Assembly: GCA_021202985.1 (NCBI GenBank) | Contig: JAJQCA010000043.1 | Span: forward strand, 1 to 63,329 | Direction of reading: 5' to 3' | Length of the DNA stretch: 63,329 nt | Origin: Alistipes sp. | Lineage (GTDB): Bacteria; Bacteroidota; Bacteroidia; Bacteroidales; Rikenellaceae | Shown: piece after piece, positions 46,475 to 55,375 of the stretch | Layout of the letters: each line of letters starts with the position of its first letter | Position numbering within the stretch: the stretch's first letter is position 1 | Notes under the pieces: model-generated | Databases searched by the model: none | The model's input: only the letters and a program-made list of their open reading frames with translations | Told to the model about the DNA's origin: nothing | Translations under genes and position numbers: made by a program

Positions 46475-46959
46475 ATACGAGAGATTTAAGGGTTATTTAC
46501 GGCAGTTCCGGTATCGGCCTGCCTCGGACCGCACCCGCCATTACTCCACACTCCCGCAGCCCGGTGCCGAAAATTAATCAAAAGTTACGACATATAAAAA
46601 ACAGTCCGATTTATACAAAATTAAGGCGTGGCGACGTATTATAAAAACGGGCGCAGGAAGGTCACTTTTGTAATATTTCCGGCAACGGTTATATTTATAC
46701 GGCCGCCGGACCTGTATAGGGCACGAAAGCATTAATGCCAGAAATGTAAACTATCATGTCAAAAAAGAAACTATACAATAACGTTTAACCGTTATATTTG
46801 TGAACATTGCCTATAAAACACCTTCCGACAGCCCACCGTGTGTACCTGTCAATTAAGTAAATCCAAATGGTTTATCCTGCGGTGGAGCTTTATTAAAGGA
46901 TGTGGAAAGTAGCGAGAGCTGGCAAATTAACCTAACTATATAACCTTACTGGAACTTCT
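46475..46959. other. Divergent region between radC and the rhamnose operon
   Basis: A gene-free region of 485 bases. It contains CAAAATTA at 46616-46623 (TAATTTTG on the minus strand, a -7 candidate for radC) and the rha promoter/operator candidate listed separately. From there about 150 bases of untranslated leader would precede rhaB. Confidence 0.5.
46778..46800 (+). promoter_or_regulatory. Candidate rha promoter with overlapping inverted repeat
   Basis: TATATTTG (46793-46800) matches the -7 consensus. A perfect inverted repeat ATAACG-N6-CGTTAT (46778-46795) overlaps its left end, a position suited to an operator. No -33 box is visible, which fits a promoter that needs an activator such as an AraC-type protein. 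Confidence 0.45.
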
Positions 46960-48444
46960 ATGGAACCAAAGCATTTCCTGGCTTTCGACCTCGGCGCCAC
47001 GAGCGGGCGTACGATTCTGGGAACGATCTCGGGTGGTAAGCTGTCGATGAAAGAACTTACCCGTTTCCCTAACACCATGGTAGCCCTGTCCGGGCACTTT
47101 TACTGGAATATTTACGCGCTCTACGAGCACCTTAAGGCCGGCTTCGCAGCCGCTGCCAAAGAGGGTGTGACGATTACATCCGCAGGTATAGACACCTGGG
47201 GGGTTGACTTCGCATTTATCGGCGAGGACGGCTGTGTTCTCGGTATGCCATATGCCTACCGAGACCCGCACACTACCACCGCCCATACCGAATGCTTCGA
47301 GCGTATCATGCCACGCGAGGAGATATACGATATCACGGGCATACAAATAATGAATTTCAACTCGATGTACCAGCTCTATGCTATGAAGCGGGACGATTCG
47401 TCGCAGTTGAAACATGCAAAAAAATTGTTGTTCATGCCCGACGCCCTGAGCTATATGCTCACCGGCAAGATGGTTACGGAATACACCATAGCTTCCACCT
47501 CGCAGCTTCTAAACCCGCGCACAAAAAAGATGGACGAGCGCCTTCTGGGAGCTTTGGAGATTGACGAAAATATCTTCCCGCCGGTGGTTTTCCCGGGTCA
47601 TGTGGTGGGTAATCTGCTTAAAGATATCGCAGACGAGACAGGAATCGGGGAGATTCCTGTCATTGCCGTGGCAGGCCACGATACGGCTTCGGCCGTGGCG
47701 GCGGTACCGGCGTCGGACGAGAAGTTTGCTTATCTCAGCTCCGGGACCTGGTCCCTGATGGGTATAGAGGTGAAAGAACCGGTTATCACTCCCGCAACCA
47801 GTACGCTTAACATAACAAACGAAGGCGGTGTGGAAGGAACCACGAGGCTCCTGAAAAACATTACGGGCATGTGGATAGTGGAACAGTGCCTGAAAGAGTG
47901 GAAAAAACAGGGAGCGGAAATATCCTATTCGCAGATGGTACAGTTGGCCGAAGAAGCACCGGCCTTTAAAGCATTTATTGACCCGGACCATTCGTCGTTC
48001 GCCAACCCGCAAAGCATGATAGCTGCAATAGACGCATACCTCACCCTCACCGGGCAGGAGCGGCCTGCCACTTACGGCGAATACATTCGCATCATTTTCG
48101 AAAGTCTCGCGCTGAAATACAGGGCCACGCTCGATATGTTCCGCGCCCTTGCTCCGTTCGAAATCAATAAGCTACATATTATAGGCGGGGGTTCGAAGAA
48201 CGCCCTTCTGAACAGGTTCACTGCCAACGCCACGGGCATACCTGTTATCGCCGGTCCGTCGGAAGCGACCGCCATCGGCAATATCATGATACAGGCCCGC
48301 ACCGCAGGTATGGTGGGTTCGTTGCAGGAAATGCGAGACATGATTGCAAACGGCATCGAGACGACGTTCTACGAACCACACTATACGGATATCTGGAACG
48401 ACGCTTACAGGAAATTTACCGAAACTATCAATAAACTAAACTAA
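46960..48444 (+). CDS. rhaB: Rhamnulokinase
   Basis: A 494-residue FGGY-family sugar kinase. Phosphate-binding segments are FDLGATSGRT and SSGTWSLMG, and the C-terminal nucleotide segment is HIIGGGSKNALLNRFTANA. It phosphorylates L-rhamnulose at C1. Together with rhaA and rhaT immediately downstream this is the classical rhamnose set. The aldolase rhaD is not in the window. Confidence 0.93.
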   Translation: MEPKHFLAFDLGATSGRTILGTISGGKLSMKELTRFPNTMVALSGHFYWNIYALYEHLKAGFAAAAKEGVTITSAGIDTWGVDFAFIGEDGCVLGMPYAYRDPHTTTAHTECFERIMPREEIYDITGIQIMNFNSMYQLYAMKRDDSSQLKHAKKLLFMPDALSYMLTGKMVTEYTIASTSQLLNPRTKKMDERLLGALEIDENIFPPVVFPGHVVGNLLKDIADETGIGEIPVIAVAGHDTASAVAAVPASDEKFAYLSSGTWSLMGIEVKEPVITPATSTLNITNEGGVEGTTRLLKNITGMWIVEQCLKEWKKQGAEISYSQMVQLAEEAPAFKAFIDPDHSSFANPQSMIAAIDAYLTLTGQERPATYGEYIRIIFESLALKYRATLDMFRALAPFEINKLHIIGGGSKNALLNRFTANATGIPVIAGPSEATAIGNIMIQARTAGMVGSLQEMRDMIANGIETTFYEPHYTDIWNDAYRKFTETINKLN

Positions 48445-48456
48445 AACCAAAGCCTT

Positions 48457-49710
48457 ATGACACAGGAAAAAATTCAGAAAGCCTACGAACAGGCACGCGA
48501 ACGCTACGCAGAACTCGGCATCGACACAGACGCAGCACTGGACGCACTCCAGAAACTTTCAATTTCACTCCATTGCTGGCAAACCGACGACGTGTCGGGT
48601 TTCGAAAACCCGGAAGGAGAACTCACTGGCGGTATCCAAGCCACGGGTAACTATCCCGGCAAAGCACGCAATATCGAGGAAGTTCGTCAGGACGTGGTTA
48701 AGGCCACCTCGCTCATACCGGGCAACCACCGCCTCAGCCTCCATGCCATCTACGGCGATTTCGGCGGCAAGAACGTAGACCGCGACCAGATAGACATCGA
48801 GCACTTCCAGAGCTGGATAGATTGGGCTAAGGAAAACAACATGAAGCTCGACTTCAACTCGACCAGCTTCTCACACCCGAAGAGCGGCGACCAGAGCCTT
48901 GCCAACCGCGATAAAGCTATCCGCGACTTCTGGATCGAGCACACAATCCGCAGCCGTAAGATTGCAGACGAAATGGGTCGCCAGTTGGGAAGCCCCGCAT
49001 GCCACAACCTATGGGTGCACGACGGTTCGAAAGACGTTACCGTGGACCGTTACCTTTACAGGGCTAACCTCAAAGATTCTCTCGACCAGATATTCGCCCA
49101 CAAGTTCGCCAATGTGAAGGACGGTGTGGAAAGCAAACTGTTCGGAATGGGTCTAGAAAGTTACACCGTGGGATCGCACGAATTCTACATGGGTTACGCC
49201 GTTAAGAACAACCTGATGTGTACCCTCGACATGGGCCACTACCACCCGACCGAAGAGACGTACGACAAAATATCCGCAATGCTTCTCTTCACCCCGGAAA
49301 TCCTGCTCCACGTGAGCCGGCCGGTTCGTTGGGACAGCGACCACGTGGTAATCCTCAACGACAGCGTACAAATGCTGGCACAGGAAATCGTATGGGCCGA
49401 CGCCATGAACAAGGTGAACGTTGGTCTCGACTATTTCGATGCCTCCATCAACCGCATCGGCGCATATGTAATCGGAACACGCGCGACCCAGAAAGCGTTC
49501 CTCATGGCGCTCCTCTCGCCGATTAAGAAACTCCGTGAATACGAAGCGTCGGGCAGCTTCTTCCAAAGGCTGGCTCTGCTCGAAGAGAGCAAAGCCCTCC
49601 CCTGGTCGGCAGTCTACGACTACTTCTGCGTGAAGAACGGCACGCCGGCTGGCGAAAGCTATATCGGCGAAATCGAGGCTTACGAAAAGGAAGTAACTTC
49701 TAAAAGGTAA
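48457..49710 (+). CDS. rhaA: L-rhamnose isomerase
   Basis: A 417-residue metal-dependent TIM-barrel isomerase (L-rhamnose to L-rhamnulose), nearly the E. coli length. Typical segments: SISLHCWQTDDVSGFE, LDFNSTSFSHPKS, LWVHDGSKD, CTLDMGHYHPTE with metal ligands, and HVSRPVRWDSDHVV. Starts 12 bases after rhaB. Confidence 0.96.
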   Translation: MTQEKIQKAYEQARERYAELGIDTDAALDALQKLSISLHCWQTDDVSGFENPEGELTGGIQATGNYPGKARNIEEVRQDVVKATSLIPGNHRLSLHAIYGDFGGKNVDRDQIDIEHFQSWIDWAKENNMKLDFNSTSFSHPKSGDQSLANRDKAIRDFWIEHTIRSRKIADEMGRQLGSPACHNLWVHDGSKDVTVDRYLYRANLKDSLDQIFAHKFANVKDGVESKLFGMGLESYTVGSHEFYMGYAVKNNLMCTLDMGHYHPTEETYDKISAMLLFTPEILLHVSRPVRWDSDHVVILNDSVQMLAQEIVWADAMNKVNVGLDYFDASINRIGAYVIGTRATQKAFLMALLSPIKKLREYEASGSFFQRLALLEESKALPWSAVYDYFCVKNGTPAGESYIGEIEAYEKEVTSKR

Positions 49711-49713
49711 ACG

Positions 49714-50733
49714 ATGGAAGTCCTTTTAGGATTATTGATAATTGCGGTCGGCAGTTTCGGGCAATCGAGTTCGTACGTACCGATACGCAAAGTTAAGGAG
49801 TGGAGCTGGGAGAGTTTCTGGTTGACGCAGGGTATCTTTGCTTGGCTGGTGTTCCCCCTTCTCGGCGCACTTCTCGCCATTCCGGCCGGAGGTTCCCTCG
49901 GGAGCCTCCTCGGCGCCGGAGGTGCAGGCAAAGCCCTGATGTACGGGGTTCTCTGGGGGGTGGGCGGCCTTACCTTCGGCCTCAGCATGCGCTACCTCGG
50001 GGTTGCCCTCGGGCAAAGCATATCGCTGGGTACCTGCTCGGCGTTCGGTACTCTGTTGCCTGCAATATTTGCTGGTGATAACCTCTTCAGCGGCCAAGGC
50101 CTTATACTACTGCTCGGTGTGTGTATAACTATTGCCGGTATAGCAGTTATCGGATATGCCGGTTCGCTGCGTGCGCAAAACATGACCGAGGAGCAGAAAC
50201 GCGAAGCTATCAAGGATTTCGCGCTTACCAAAGGTCTTCTGGTAGCGCTGCTCGCAGGGGTAATGAGCGCCTGTTTCAACCTCGGTTTGAATGCAGGTAC
50301 GCCCATTAAAGAGACCGCCATCATTAATGGTGTCGACCCGCTTTTCGCAGGTCTTCCGGTGATACTTATGGTAACCCTCGGCGGCTTCCTGACCAACGCG
50401 GCGTACTGCATTTTCCAGAACGTTAAGAACAAGACGGGCGGCGACTATTTCAAAGGCGGTGTCATGGGCAACAACCTGTTGTTCTGCGCCCTTGCCGGGG
50501 TACTGTGGTATTCGCAGTTTTTCGGGCTGGAAATGGGCAAAAGTTTCCTTGTAAACTCTCCGCTGCTCCTGGCCTTCTCGTGGAGCATCCTGATGGCACT
50601 TAACGTTACTTTCTCCAATATTTGGGGAATTATCCTGAAGGAATGGAAAGGTTGCAACAACAGGACTATGACCGTACTTATTATCGGCCTGCTGATTCTT
50701 GTGTTCAGCGTGTTCTTCCCATCGCTGTTCTGA
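49714..50733 (+). CDS. rhaT: L-rhamnose:H+ symporter
   Basis: A 339-residue RhaT-type permease with about 10 transmembrane helices. Segments such as GSFGQSSSYVPIRKVKEWSWE, trimmed here to its core SSYVPIRKVKEWSWE, and MRYLGVALGQSISLG are characteristic. It imports L-rhamnose with a proton. It begins three bases after the rhaA stop and is followed by a strong terminator. Confidence 0.94.
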   Translation: MEVLLGLLIIAVGSFGQSSSYVPIRKVKEWSWESFWLTQGIFAWLVFPLLGALLAIPAGGSLGSLLGAGGAGKALMYGVLWGVGGLTFGLSMRYLGVALGQSISLGTCSAFGTLLPAIFAGDNLFSGQGLILLLGVCITIAGIAVIGYAGSLRAQNMTEEQKREAIKDFALTKGLLVALLAGVMSACFNLGLNAGTPIKETAIINGVDPLFAGLPVILMVTLGGFLTNAAYCIFQNVKNKTGGDYFKGGVMGNNLLFCALAGVLWYSQFFGLEMGKSFLVNSPLLLAFSWSILMALNVTFSNIWGIILKEWKGCNNRTMTVLIIGLLILVFSVFFPSLF

Positions 50734-50743
50734 CCTCACAGCT

Positions 50744-50793
50744 ATACAAAAAAGCAGGGGCGCCCGGTTTCGGGCGCCCCTGCTTTTTTGTAT
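50744..50793. terminator. Bidirectional terminator between rhaT and the STN-repeat gene
   Basis: A perfect 23-bp stem (50744-50766 with 50771-50793) with loop GTTT; each strand ends in a run of six T. It closes both convergent operons, so nothing follows the STN-repeat gene in its transcript. Confidence 0.93.
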
Positions 50794-50853
50794 GCGGTTT
50801 ATTTAATTTTATTTCCGGGAAATGGATTTAAGGAGAACCGCTCCCGTAAACAG

Positions 50854-52083
50854 TTATCGCCTATTCCGGCGACGGGTTTTGGTTTTCACCTCATCTGCTG
50901 GTTGGTAGGCCTGGGTATCGGCAACATCCGGGCGGAAACGGATTTCGACGGCCGTCGGGTCCCCGTCCGGTTCCACCGGCCGAGGTTCGGGACCATCAGT
51001 CCCCGTTACGAACGGCCTTACCTGACCTGTTACATTTGCTTCCGTTTGGTCCATAGCGGAAACGATGCTCAGCTCTGTGAGCGTTTCACCGTTAGGTTGA
51101 TATTCCTGGGTATCCAGAAGGTCGGTCCGGAACGGGATGGCAACAGCCGTGGGATCGCCGTCGGGTTCTGCAGGGCGGGGTTCCGGCCCTTGCGGACCTA
51201 TAAAGAACATTTCTGCTTCCAACTCCGGTGCCGGGCCATTATCCGAGAAACTACCCGCTCCGTCTACCTCGTCGGCAGGGGTATAGGCCTGTGTCTCGAA
51301 CAGGTCCCAGCGGAAAGGTATTTCACTTGCCGTGGGGTCGCCGTCAGGCTCCGCCGGCCGGGGCTCCGGACCTTGCGCCCCCATTACGAACGGCCTAAAG
51401 TAACCTTCTTCTTCCTGTGCCGGCCATGTGGTTTCCGTAGCAAGAGGTTCGCCTACCTCGAAACCGTAATCATCCCCGACATTATTGTATGCCTGTATTT
51501 CGTACAGGTCCCACCGGAAAGGAATCCGTTGAGCCGACGGCTCCCCCGCAGCCGCGACCGACCGGGGTCCTTGTCCCACGACACCAGCCGATGAGGCCTG
51601 CCCCGGATTATATGCGTTGCCGGCACGTGAAACACGCTCGGAGCTTTCCGACGGTGTTTCAATATCGGTTACATCTCTGTCCCGTATTATAATGAGGCGA
51701 GTTTCACCTGAAAATACGCTTTCGCCCGGAGCCACCCTCTCACTGTTTACCGGAGGATTATCCGCGGGAGTATACATATCGACTACTTCCAGGTCGTGGT
51801 TTTTCCGTATTACGATATGGTTCCCGGTTGTTATAAGGTTATACGTTCCGGCATCCAGCACCTGACGCAGCGCCTGCTCGGCAGTCATTCCTTCGATATC
51901 GGGGAAATCGGACCGTTGGATATTTATGTCACTGGCCGAGTAGGCAATCGTCCGCCCGGTCTGCCGTTCTATTTGATCGGCGAAAGAACGGAAGTCGGGG
52001 ATATTACCGGCGACGAAACCGGTTGAGAAAAAAAACGAAAATACAAGTAAAGCGGCGAAGAGTGTAACAGGTTGTAAACGCAT
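50854..52083 (-). CDS. Secreted STN-domain protein with four novel repeats
   Basis: A 409-residue exported protein. After a signal peptide (1-26) comes one STN (secretin/TonB short N-terminal) domain (~30-93, with TAEQALRQVLDAGTYNL and GNHIVIRK). A low-complexity polar region follows (~100-180), then four units of 61-68 residues. Each unit begins I-[PR]-F-R-x-D-[LV]-x2-[DEI]-x-Q-x-Y (I187, I255, I316, I381). Units two to four are preceded by GPEPRP[AV]EPDGDPTA; unit one is degenerate. It ends in a basic tail (KTKTRRRNRR). No TonB-dependent barrel, plug or secretin follows. It is third after the ECF sigma and FecR genes. The ATG at 52083 is preferred because the signal peptide starts there; the open frame extends to 52155. 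I do not recognise the repeat family. Confidence 0.8.
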   Translation of the reverse strand: MRLQPVTLFAALLVFSFFFSTGFVAGNIPDFRSFADQIERQTGRTIAYSASDINIQRSDFPDIEGMTAEQALRQVLDAGTYNLITTGNHIVIRKNHDLEVVDMYTPADNPPVNSERVAPGESVFSGETRLIIIRDRDVTDIETPSESSERVSRAGNAYNPGQASSAGVVGQGPRSVAAAGEPSAQRIPFRWDLYEIQAYNNVGDDYGFEVGEPLATETTWPAQEEEGYFRPFVMGAQGPEPRPAEPDGDPTASEIPFRWDLFETQAYTPADEVDGAGSFSDNGPAPELEAEMFFIGPQGPEPRPAEPDGDPTAVAIPFRTDLLDTQEYQPNGETLTELSIVSAMDQTEANVTGQVRPFVTGTDGPEPRPVEPDGDPTAVEIRFRPDVADTQAYQPADEVKTKTRRRNRR

Positions 52084-52231
52084 AGTGATGTTTATAGGTG
52101 TCCGGGAACAAATGTAAAAAAAAAGGCCGGGAAATCTAAATTTCCCGGCCACCAATAAAAGGGGCTAAAGAACCTAATTATTTCTGAAATCCTCTATTAG
52201 ATAAATCTTATTCTATACATCCACTACGTTA

Positions 52232-53221
52232 TCACTCTATATAAACCTTATTATTCTCGATAGTGTACCGGAAACTTCCGTCCGCCAATACACTCAGGAC
52301 ACCGAGTATTTCCTCAATATTTTCGTCACTTATGAATTTGATGTTGTATGTTTTGGATCCCCTATCCATCTGTCTTATTATCAATTCATAGCCCCTTGAC
52401 TGTGTTGAAGCGTTAATTATATCTGACAATGTCGCATTTTCGAATATCAACCGGCCTGTGGTCAGAGCCTCTTTCCCGAGGGCAAGCTCCCCGATGGTAA
52501 TCTCTCCCGAGACGCTGTCGTACCTGAGTGAGTGTCCCTGTTCGAGCGCCACGGTACCGTTTTCCCCGGCCGTTACGTCCACACTTCCCTCTACGAGGTA
52601 AACTGTCGAAACCATGGTTTCACGGTCGTTCGTAAACATAAATTCCGTACCGGTTACCCTGACGTCCATTGTATTGCCATGAATTACGAAAGGTTTTCCG
52701 GCGTCGGTAACGACCTCGAAATAACCGCTTCCCTCCAGCGTCACTGTTCGTTCCGGGCCGGTAAAATGCTCCGGGTAGGTAAGCAGACCTTCCGTGATTT
52801 CGACGACTGAATTGTCGGGCAGCACGACTTTCATTCCCGCCAGGGCTTCGACCGTCCGGGCTATCGGCTCTTTCGCCGGGGTTCCGGCGTACCGATCGGC
52901 GAGGTAATAGCCTCCTGCGACGAGCAAGAAAGGGATTATCACGGCGGCAACCCTCAGGGCAAGCCTCCGGCGGCCTAACCTGACCGTTGTTGCGGGCATA
53001 CCGAGTTTTGTCCTTACCGCATGCAAAGAACCTTTTACCGTTTCAGGATTACCGCACGGAATTGACTCCCACATATCTTTGAGGCCCTCTTCTTTTTCCT
53101 CCCGGTTGCTTTCGTTCAGCAGCCAAAGGTGGAATCGCCTCTCGATATCTGTCGGGTAATTTCCCTCGAAGAACTTTTTTATCAGTTCCCGGGAATTTAT
53201 TTTCCCATTTCCGGCAATCAT
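52232..53221 (-). CDS. FecR-family anti-sigma factor
   Basis: A 329-residue inner-membrane regulator: cytoplasmic N-terminal anti-sigma region (1-85), one transmembrane helix (~87-108), periplasmic FecR domain (~125-225, with PDNSVVEITEG and GTEFMFTNDRET) and a C-terminal STN-like domain (DUF4974-like, ~255-329). It would hold the sigma factor of the upstream gene inactive until a periplasmic STN or TonB signal arrives. The distance of 75 bases after the sigma gene fits one operon. Confidence 0.91.
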   Translation of the reverse strand: MIAGNGKINSRELIKKFFEGNYPTDIERRFHLWLLNESNREEKEEGLKDMWESIPCGNPETVKGSLHAVRTKLGMPATTVRLGRRRLALRVAAVIIPFLLVAGGYYLADRYAGTPAKEPIARTVEALAGMKVVLPDNSVVEITEGLLTYPEHFTGPERTVTLEGSGYFEVVTDAGKPFVIHGNTMDVRVTGTEFMFTNDRETMVSTVYLVEGSVDVTAGENGTVALEQGHSLRYDSVSGEITIGELALGKEALTTGRLIFENATLSDIINASTQSRGYELIIRQMDRGSKTYNIKFISDENIEEILGVLSVLADGSFRYTIENNKVYIE

Positions 53222-53296
53222 TACTTCGGTGGTTTTATATATAATACAACCGAGGCACGGAAAACTCCCGGCCTTTAGAAATATTTTTTTGATTTT

Positions 53297-53845
53297 TTAG
53301 TTAAGAAAGAAGACAAGAAGTGCAAGAACGCGCCGTATTTCCTTGAGTGCAAGGCTAATCTGATTCTCGACTGTTTTTTTGGAAATATTCAGTTCGGCCG
53401 CAATTTCATCGTTGGATTTCCCGGCTACGCGGCTCAACCGGTAAATCTCCCTCCGCTGATGCGGCATGGCCGTTACGGTCATTTCGATAAGAAGCTCGGT
53501 TTCGTTGGCTTCGATTACATGGTGCCCGTCCGATTCGGGAGTTGCCGTGAGTAGGGAATTTTTGGCGTATTCGTCTACCACATATTTATGTTTCAGGAAA
53601 TTCAGAGCCGCGTTACGTGCCGAGGCGTAAAGAAACGGACCCAACGGTTTATCGGCATCGACAGAAGCACGGTTCTCCCAAAGTTTCATGAAAATCTCCT
53701 GCGCCAACTCCTCCGCATCGTCGGCTGACCTTATAATAGACTGGATAAAATACCTGACTTTCCCGAAATAGGTAAGAAAGACCATTTCGAATGCCTTATG
53801 GTCGCCGCGGGCCAGTTTGCCGAGAGTATGGTCGGGAAGTTTCAA
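53297..53845 (-). CDS. ECF RNA polymerase sigma factor
   Basis: A 182-residue sigma-70 of the Bacteroidetes ECF type: region 2 (RSADDAEELAQEIFMKLWE) and region 4 (LNISKKTVENQISLALKEI). The reading frame can only begin at a TTG (53845), because a stop lies three codons upstream and the first internal ATG would remove the start of region 2; the TTG follows a run of T. It would drive its own operon and possibly distant genes under FecR control. Confidence 0.91.
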   Translation of the reverse strand: MKLPDHTLGKLARGDHKAFEMVFLTYFGKVRYFIQSIIRSADDAEELAQEIFMKLWENRASVDADKPLGPFLYASARNAALNFLKHKYVVDEYAKNSLLTATPESDGHHVIEANETELLIEMTVTAMPHQRREIYRLSRVAGKSNDEIAAELNISKKTVENQISLALKEIRRVLALLVFFLN

Positions 53846-53888
53846 AAAAAGTCAGATGTACGTTGATGTTATATAATAATTGTAAATA

Positions 53889-53896
53889 CAAAGATA
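53889..53896 (-). promoter_or_regulatory. Candidate -7 element of the sigma-FecR-STN operon
   Basis: TATCTTTG on the minus strand, an exact TAnnTTTG match 44 bases upstream of the sigma start. No housekeeping -33 box is seen at the proper distance. Confidence 0.42.
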
Positions 53897-54010
53897 ACCA
53901 ATGCGTAAAATAAACAGAGGTACAGCCATGTTTTTTTACTAACATTCCTCCGTCAGTAATGTAATCCAGTAAATATGTACCCGTTTGGGGTTAATTTGTA
54001 TACTCGCCGA

Positions 54011-54046
54011 ATAATAAATGCGTACCTTCCGGTACGCATTTATTAT
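54011..54046. terminator. Terminator after ssb
   Basis: A perfect 16-bp stem (54011-54026 with 54031-54046), loop TTCC, with A/T-rich arms on both strands. It closes the minus-strand lpxK-punA-ssb transcript and insulates the sigma operon. Confidence 0.88.
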
Positions 54047-54069
54047 CGGTCATCGCTTAAGACTGTTTT

Positions 54070-54549
54070 TTAGAACGGCAAGTCGTCGATGTCGTCGGCA
54101 GGAGACGGCATCACAGGCTCCTGAGGAGAGGCTGCGGCCGGTTCACCGGATACAGCAGCGGCCGGCTGACCGTAAGCGCCCTGCTGGCCATACCCTCTCT
54201 GCTGACCGGCGGGTGAATCCCCGCGGCGTCCCAGTAATTTAAGGTCGTCCGCCATTATCTCGATACCGTAACGCTTGGCCCCGTCGTTGCCGGTCCACTC
54301 GTTCGAACGGATACGGCCCTCGATATATATCTGGCTGCCCTTGCGAACGAACCGGTCGGCCGTGTCGGCCATGTTGCGCCACAGGGTCACGGTATGCCAC
54401 TCGGTATGTTCGCGCGCCTCCTGCGTCTGGCGGTTATATATCCTTTCGGTCGTGGCAAGCCTTATACGCGCCACCTTTACTCCGCTCTCCAGCGTACGCA
54501 CTTCCGGGTCCGCACCCACGTTGCCTACGAGTATTACCTTGTTAATCAT
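54070..54549 (-). CDS. ssb: Single-stranded DNA-binding protein
   Basis: A 159-residue OB-fold SSB (1-105: NKVILVGNVGADPEVR, RGSQIYIEGRIRSNEW-like segments), a Gly/Gln/Pro-rich flexible linker and the acidic C-terminal tip DDIDDLPF that recruits partner proteins. It protects ssDNA in replication and repair. It follows punA by 19 bases. Confidence 0.95.
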   Translation of the reverse strand: MINKVILVGNVGADPEVRTLESGVKVARIRLATTERIYNRQTQEAREHTEWHTVTLWRNMADTADRFVRKGSQIYIEGRIRSNEWTGNDGAKRYGIEIMADDLKLLGRRGDSPAGQQRGYGQQGAYGQPAAAVSGEPAAASPQEPVMPSPADDIDDLPF

Positions 54550-54568
54550 CTTTATACGGGTTAGTAAA

Positions 54569-55375
54569 TTACATTTCCTTTATCATCTCTATGAACAGCG
54601 ATGTCATCCTCACTGCCGCCTTCGCGCCTTCAACCTGCACTTCTTCGTGGGTCGACTTCTCACCCGAAAGGCCCACGTTGGTAATGACCGACACCCCGAA
54701 TACAGGTATGCCCATATGCCTTGCCGCTATTACCTCGGGCGTAGTTGACATCCCCACCGTATCGCCGCCGATGGCTTTAAAATAGCCGTACTCCTTCTGC
54801 GTCTCGAAAGTCGGCCCGGTGCCGCCAACATAGCAGCCGTGTTGCAATTTTATGCCCAGCCTTGTGGCCGTACGGTCGGCAAGGGCGATAAGCTGCGGGT
54901 CGTAACAGTCGTTCATGTCGGGGAACCGAGGGCCAAGTTCCGGAATATTCGGTCCTACCAGCGGGTTCGGTATCAGGTTTATATGGTCCGTTATCACCAT
55001 CAGGTCGCCGGTCCGGAACGAGGGGTTCACCCCGCCGCTCGCATTCGAAACGAAGAGATACTTAATGCCGAGAAATTTCATTACCCTCACGGGGAACGCG
55101 ACCTGCTGCGGTGTGTATCCCTCGTAGTAATGGAAGCGGCCCTGCATGGCTACCACCTTCTTTCCGCCCAATATACCGAATATCAGCCGGCCCTTGTGGC
55201 CCTCAACGGTCGACACCGGGAAGCCGGGAATGTCGGAGTATTCTATGGATGAATGAATATCTATTTCGTCGGCCAAACCGCCGAGACCGGTTCCGAGTAT
55301 TATGCCTATTTCCGGCTCGAAGCCCGCCTTGTCATGAACGTAAGACGCGGTCTGTCGGATTTGTTCTAATGTCAT
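54569..55375 (-). CDS. punA: Purine nucleoside phosphorylase
   Basis: A 268-residue trimeric-type PNP (PNP/MTAP family II) that splits inosine and guanosine with phosphate. Motifs: IILGTGLGGLADEI (phosphate binding), AMQGRFHYYEGY, SNASGGVNP, GGTGPTFET and GMSTTPEVI. The N-terminus cannot be shortened without losing the phosphate loop, so the 44-base overlap with lpxK is probably real. Confidence 0.94.
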   Translation of the reverse strand: MTLEQIRQTASYVHDKAGFEPEIGIILGTGLGGLADEIDIHSSIEYSDIPGFPVSTVEGHKGRLIFGILGGKKVVAMQGRFHYYEGYTPQQVAFPVRVMKFLGIKYLFVSNASGGVNPSFRTGDLMVITDHINLIPNPLVGPNIPELGPRFPDMNDCYDPQLIALADRTATRLGIKLQHGCYVGGTGPTFETQKEYGYFKAIGGDTVGMSTTPEVIAARHMGIPVFGVSVITNVGLSGEKSTHEEVQVEGAKAAVRMTSLFIEMIKEM

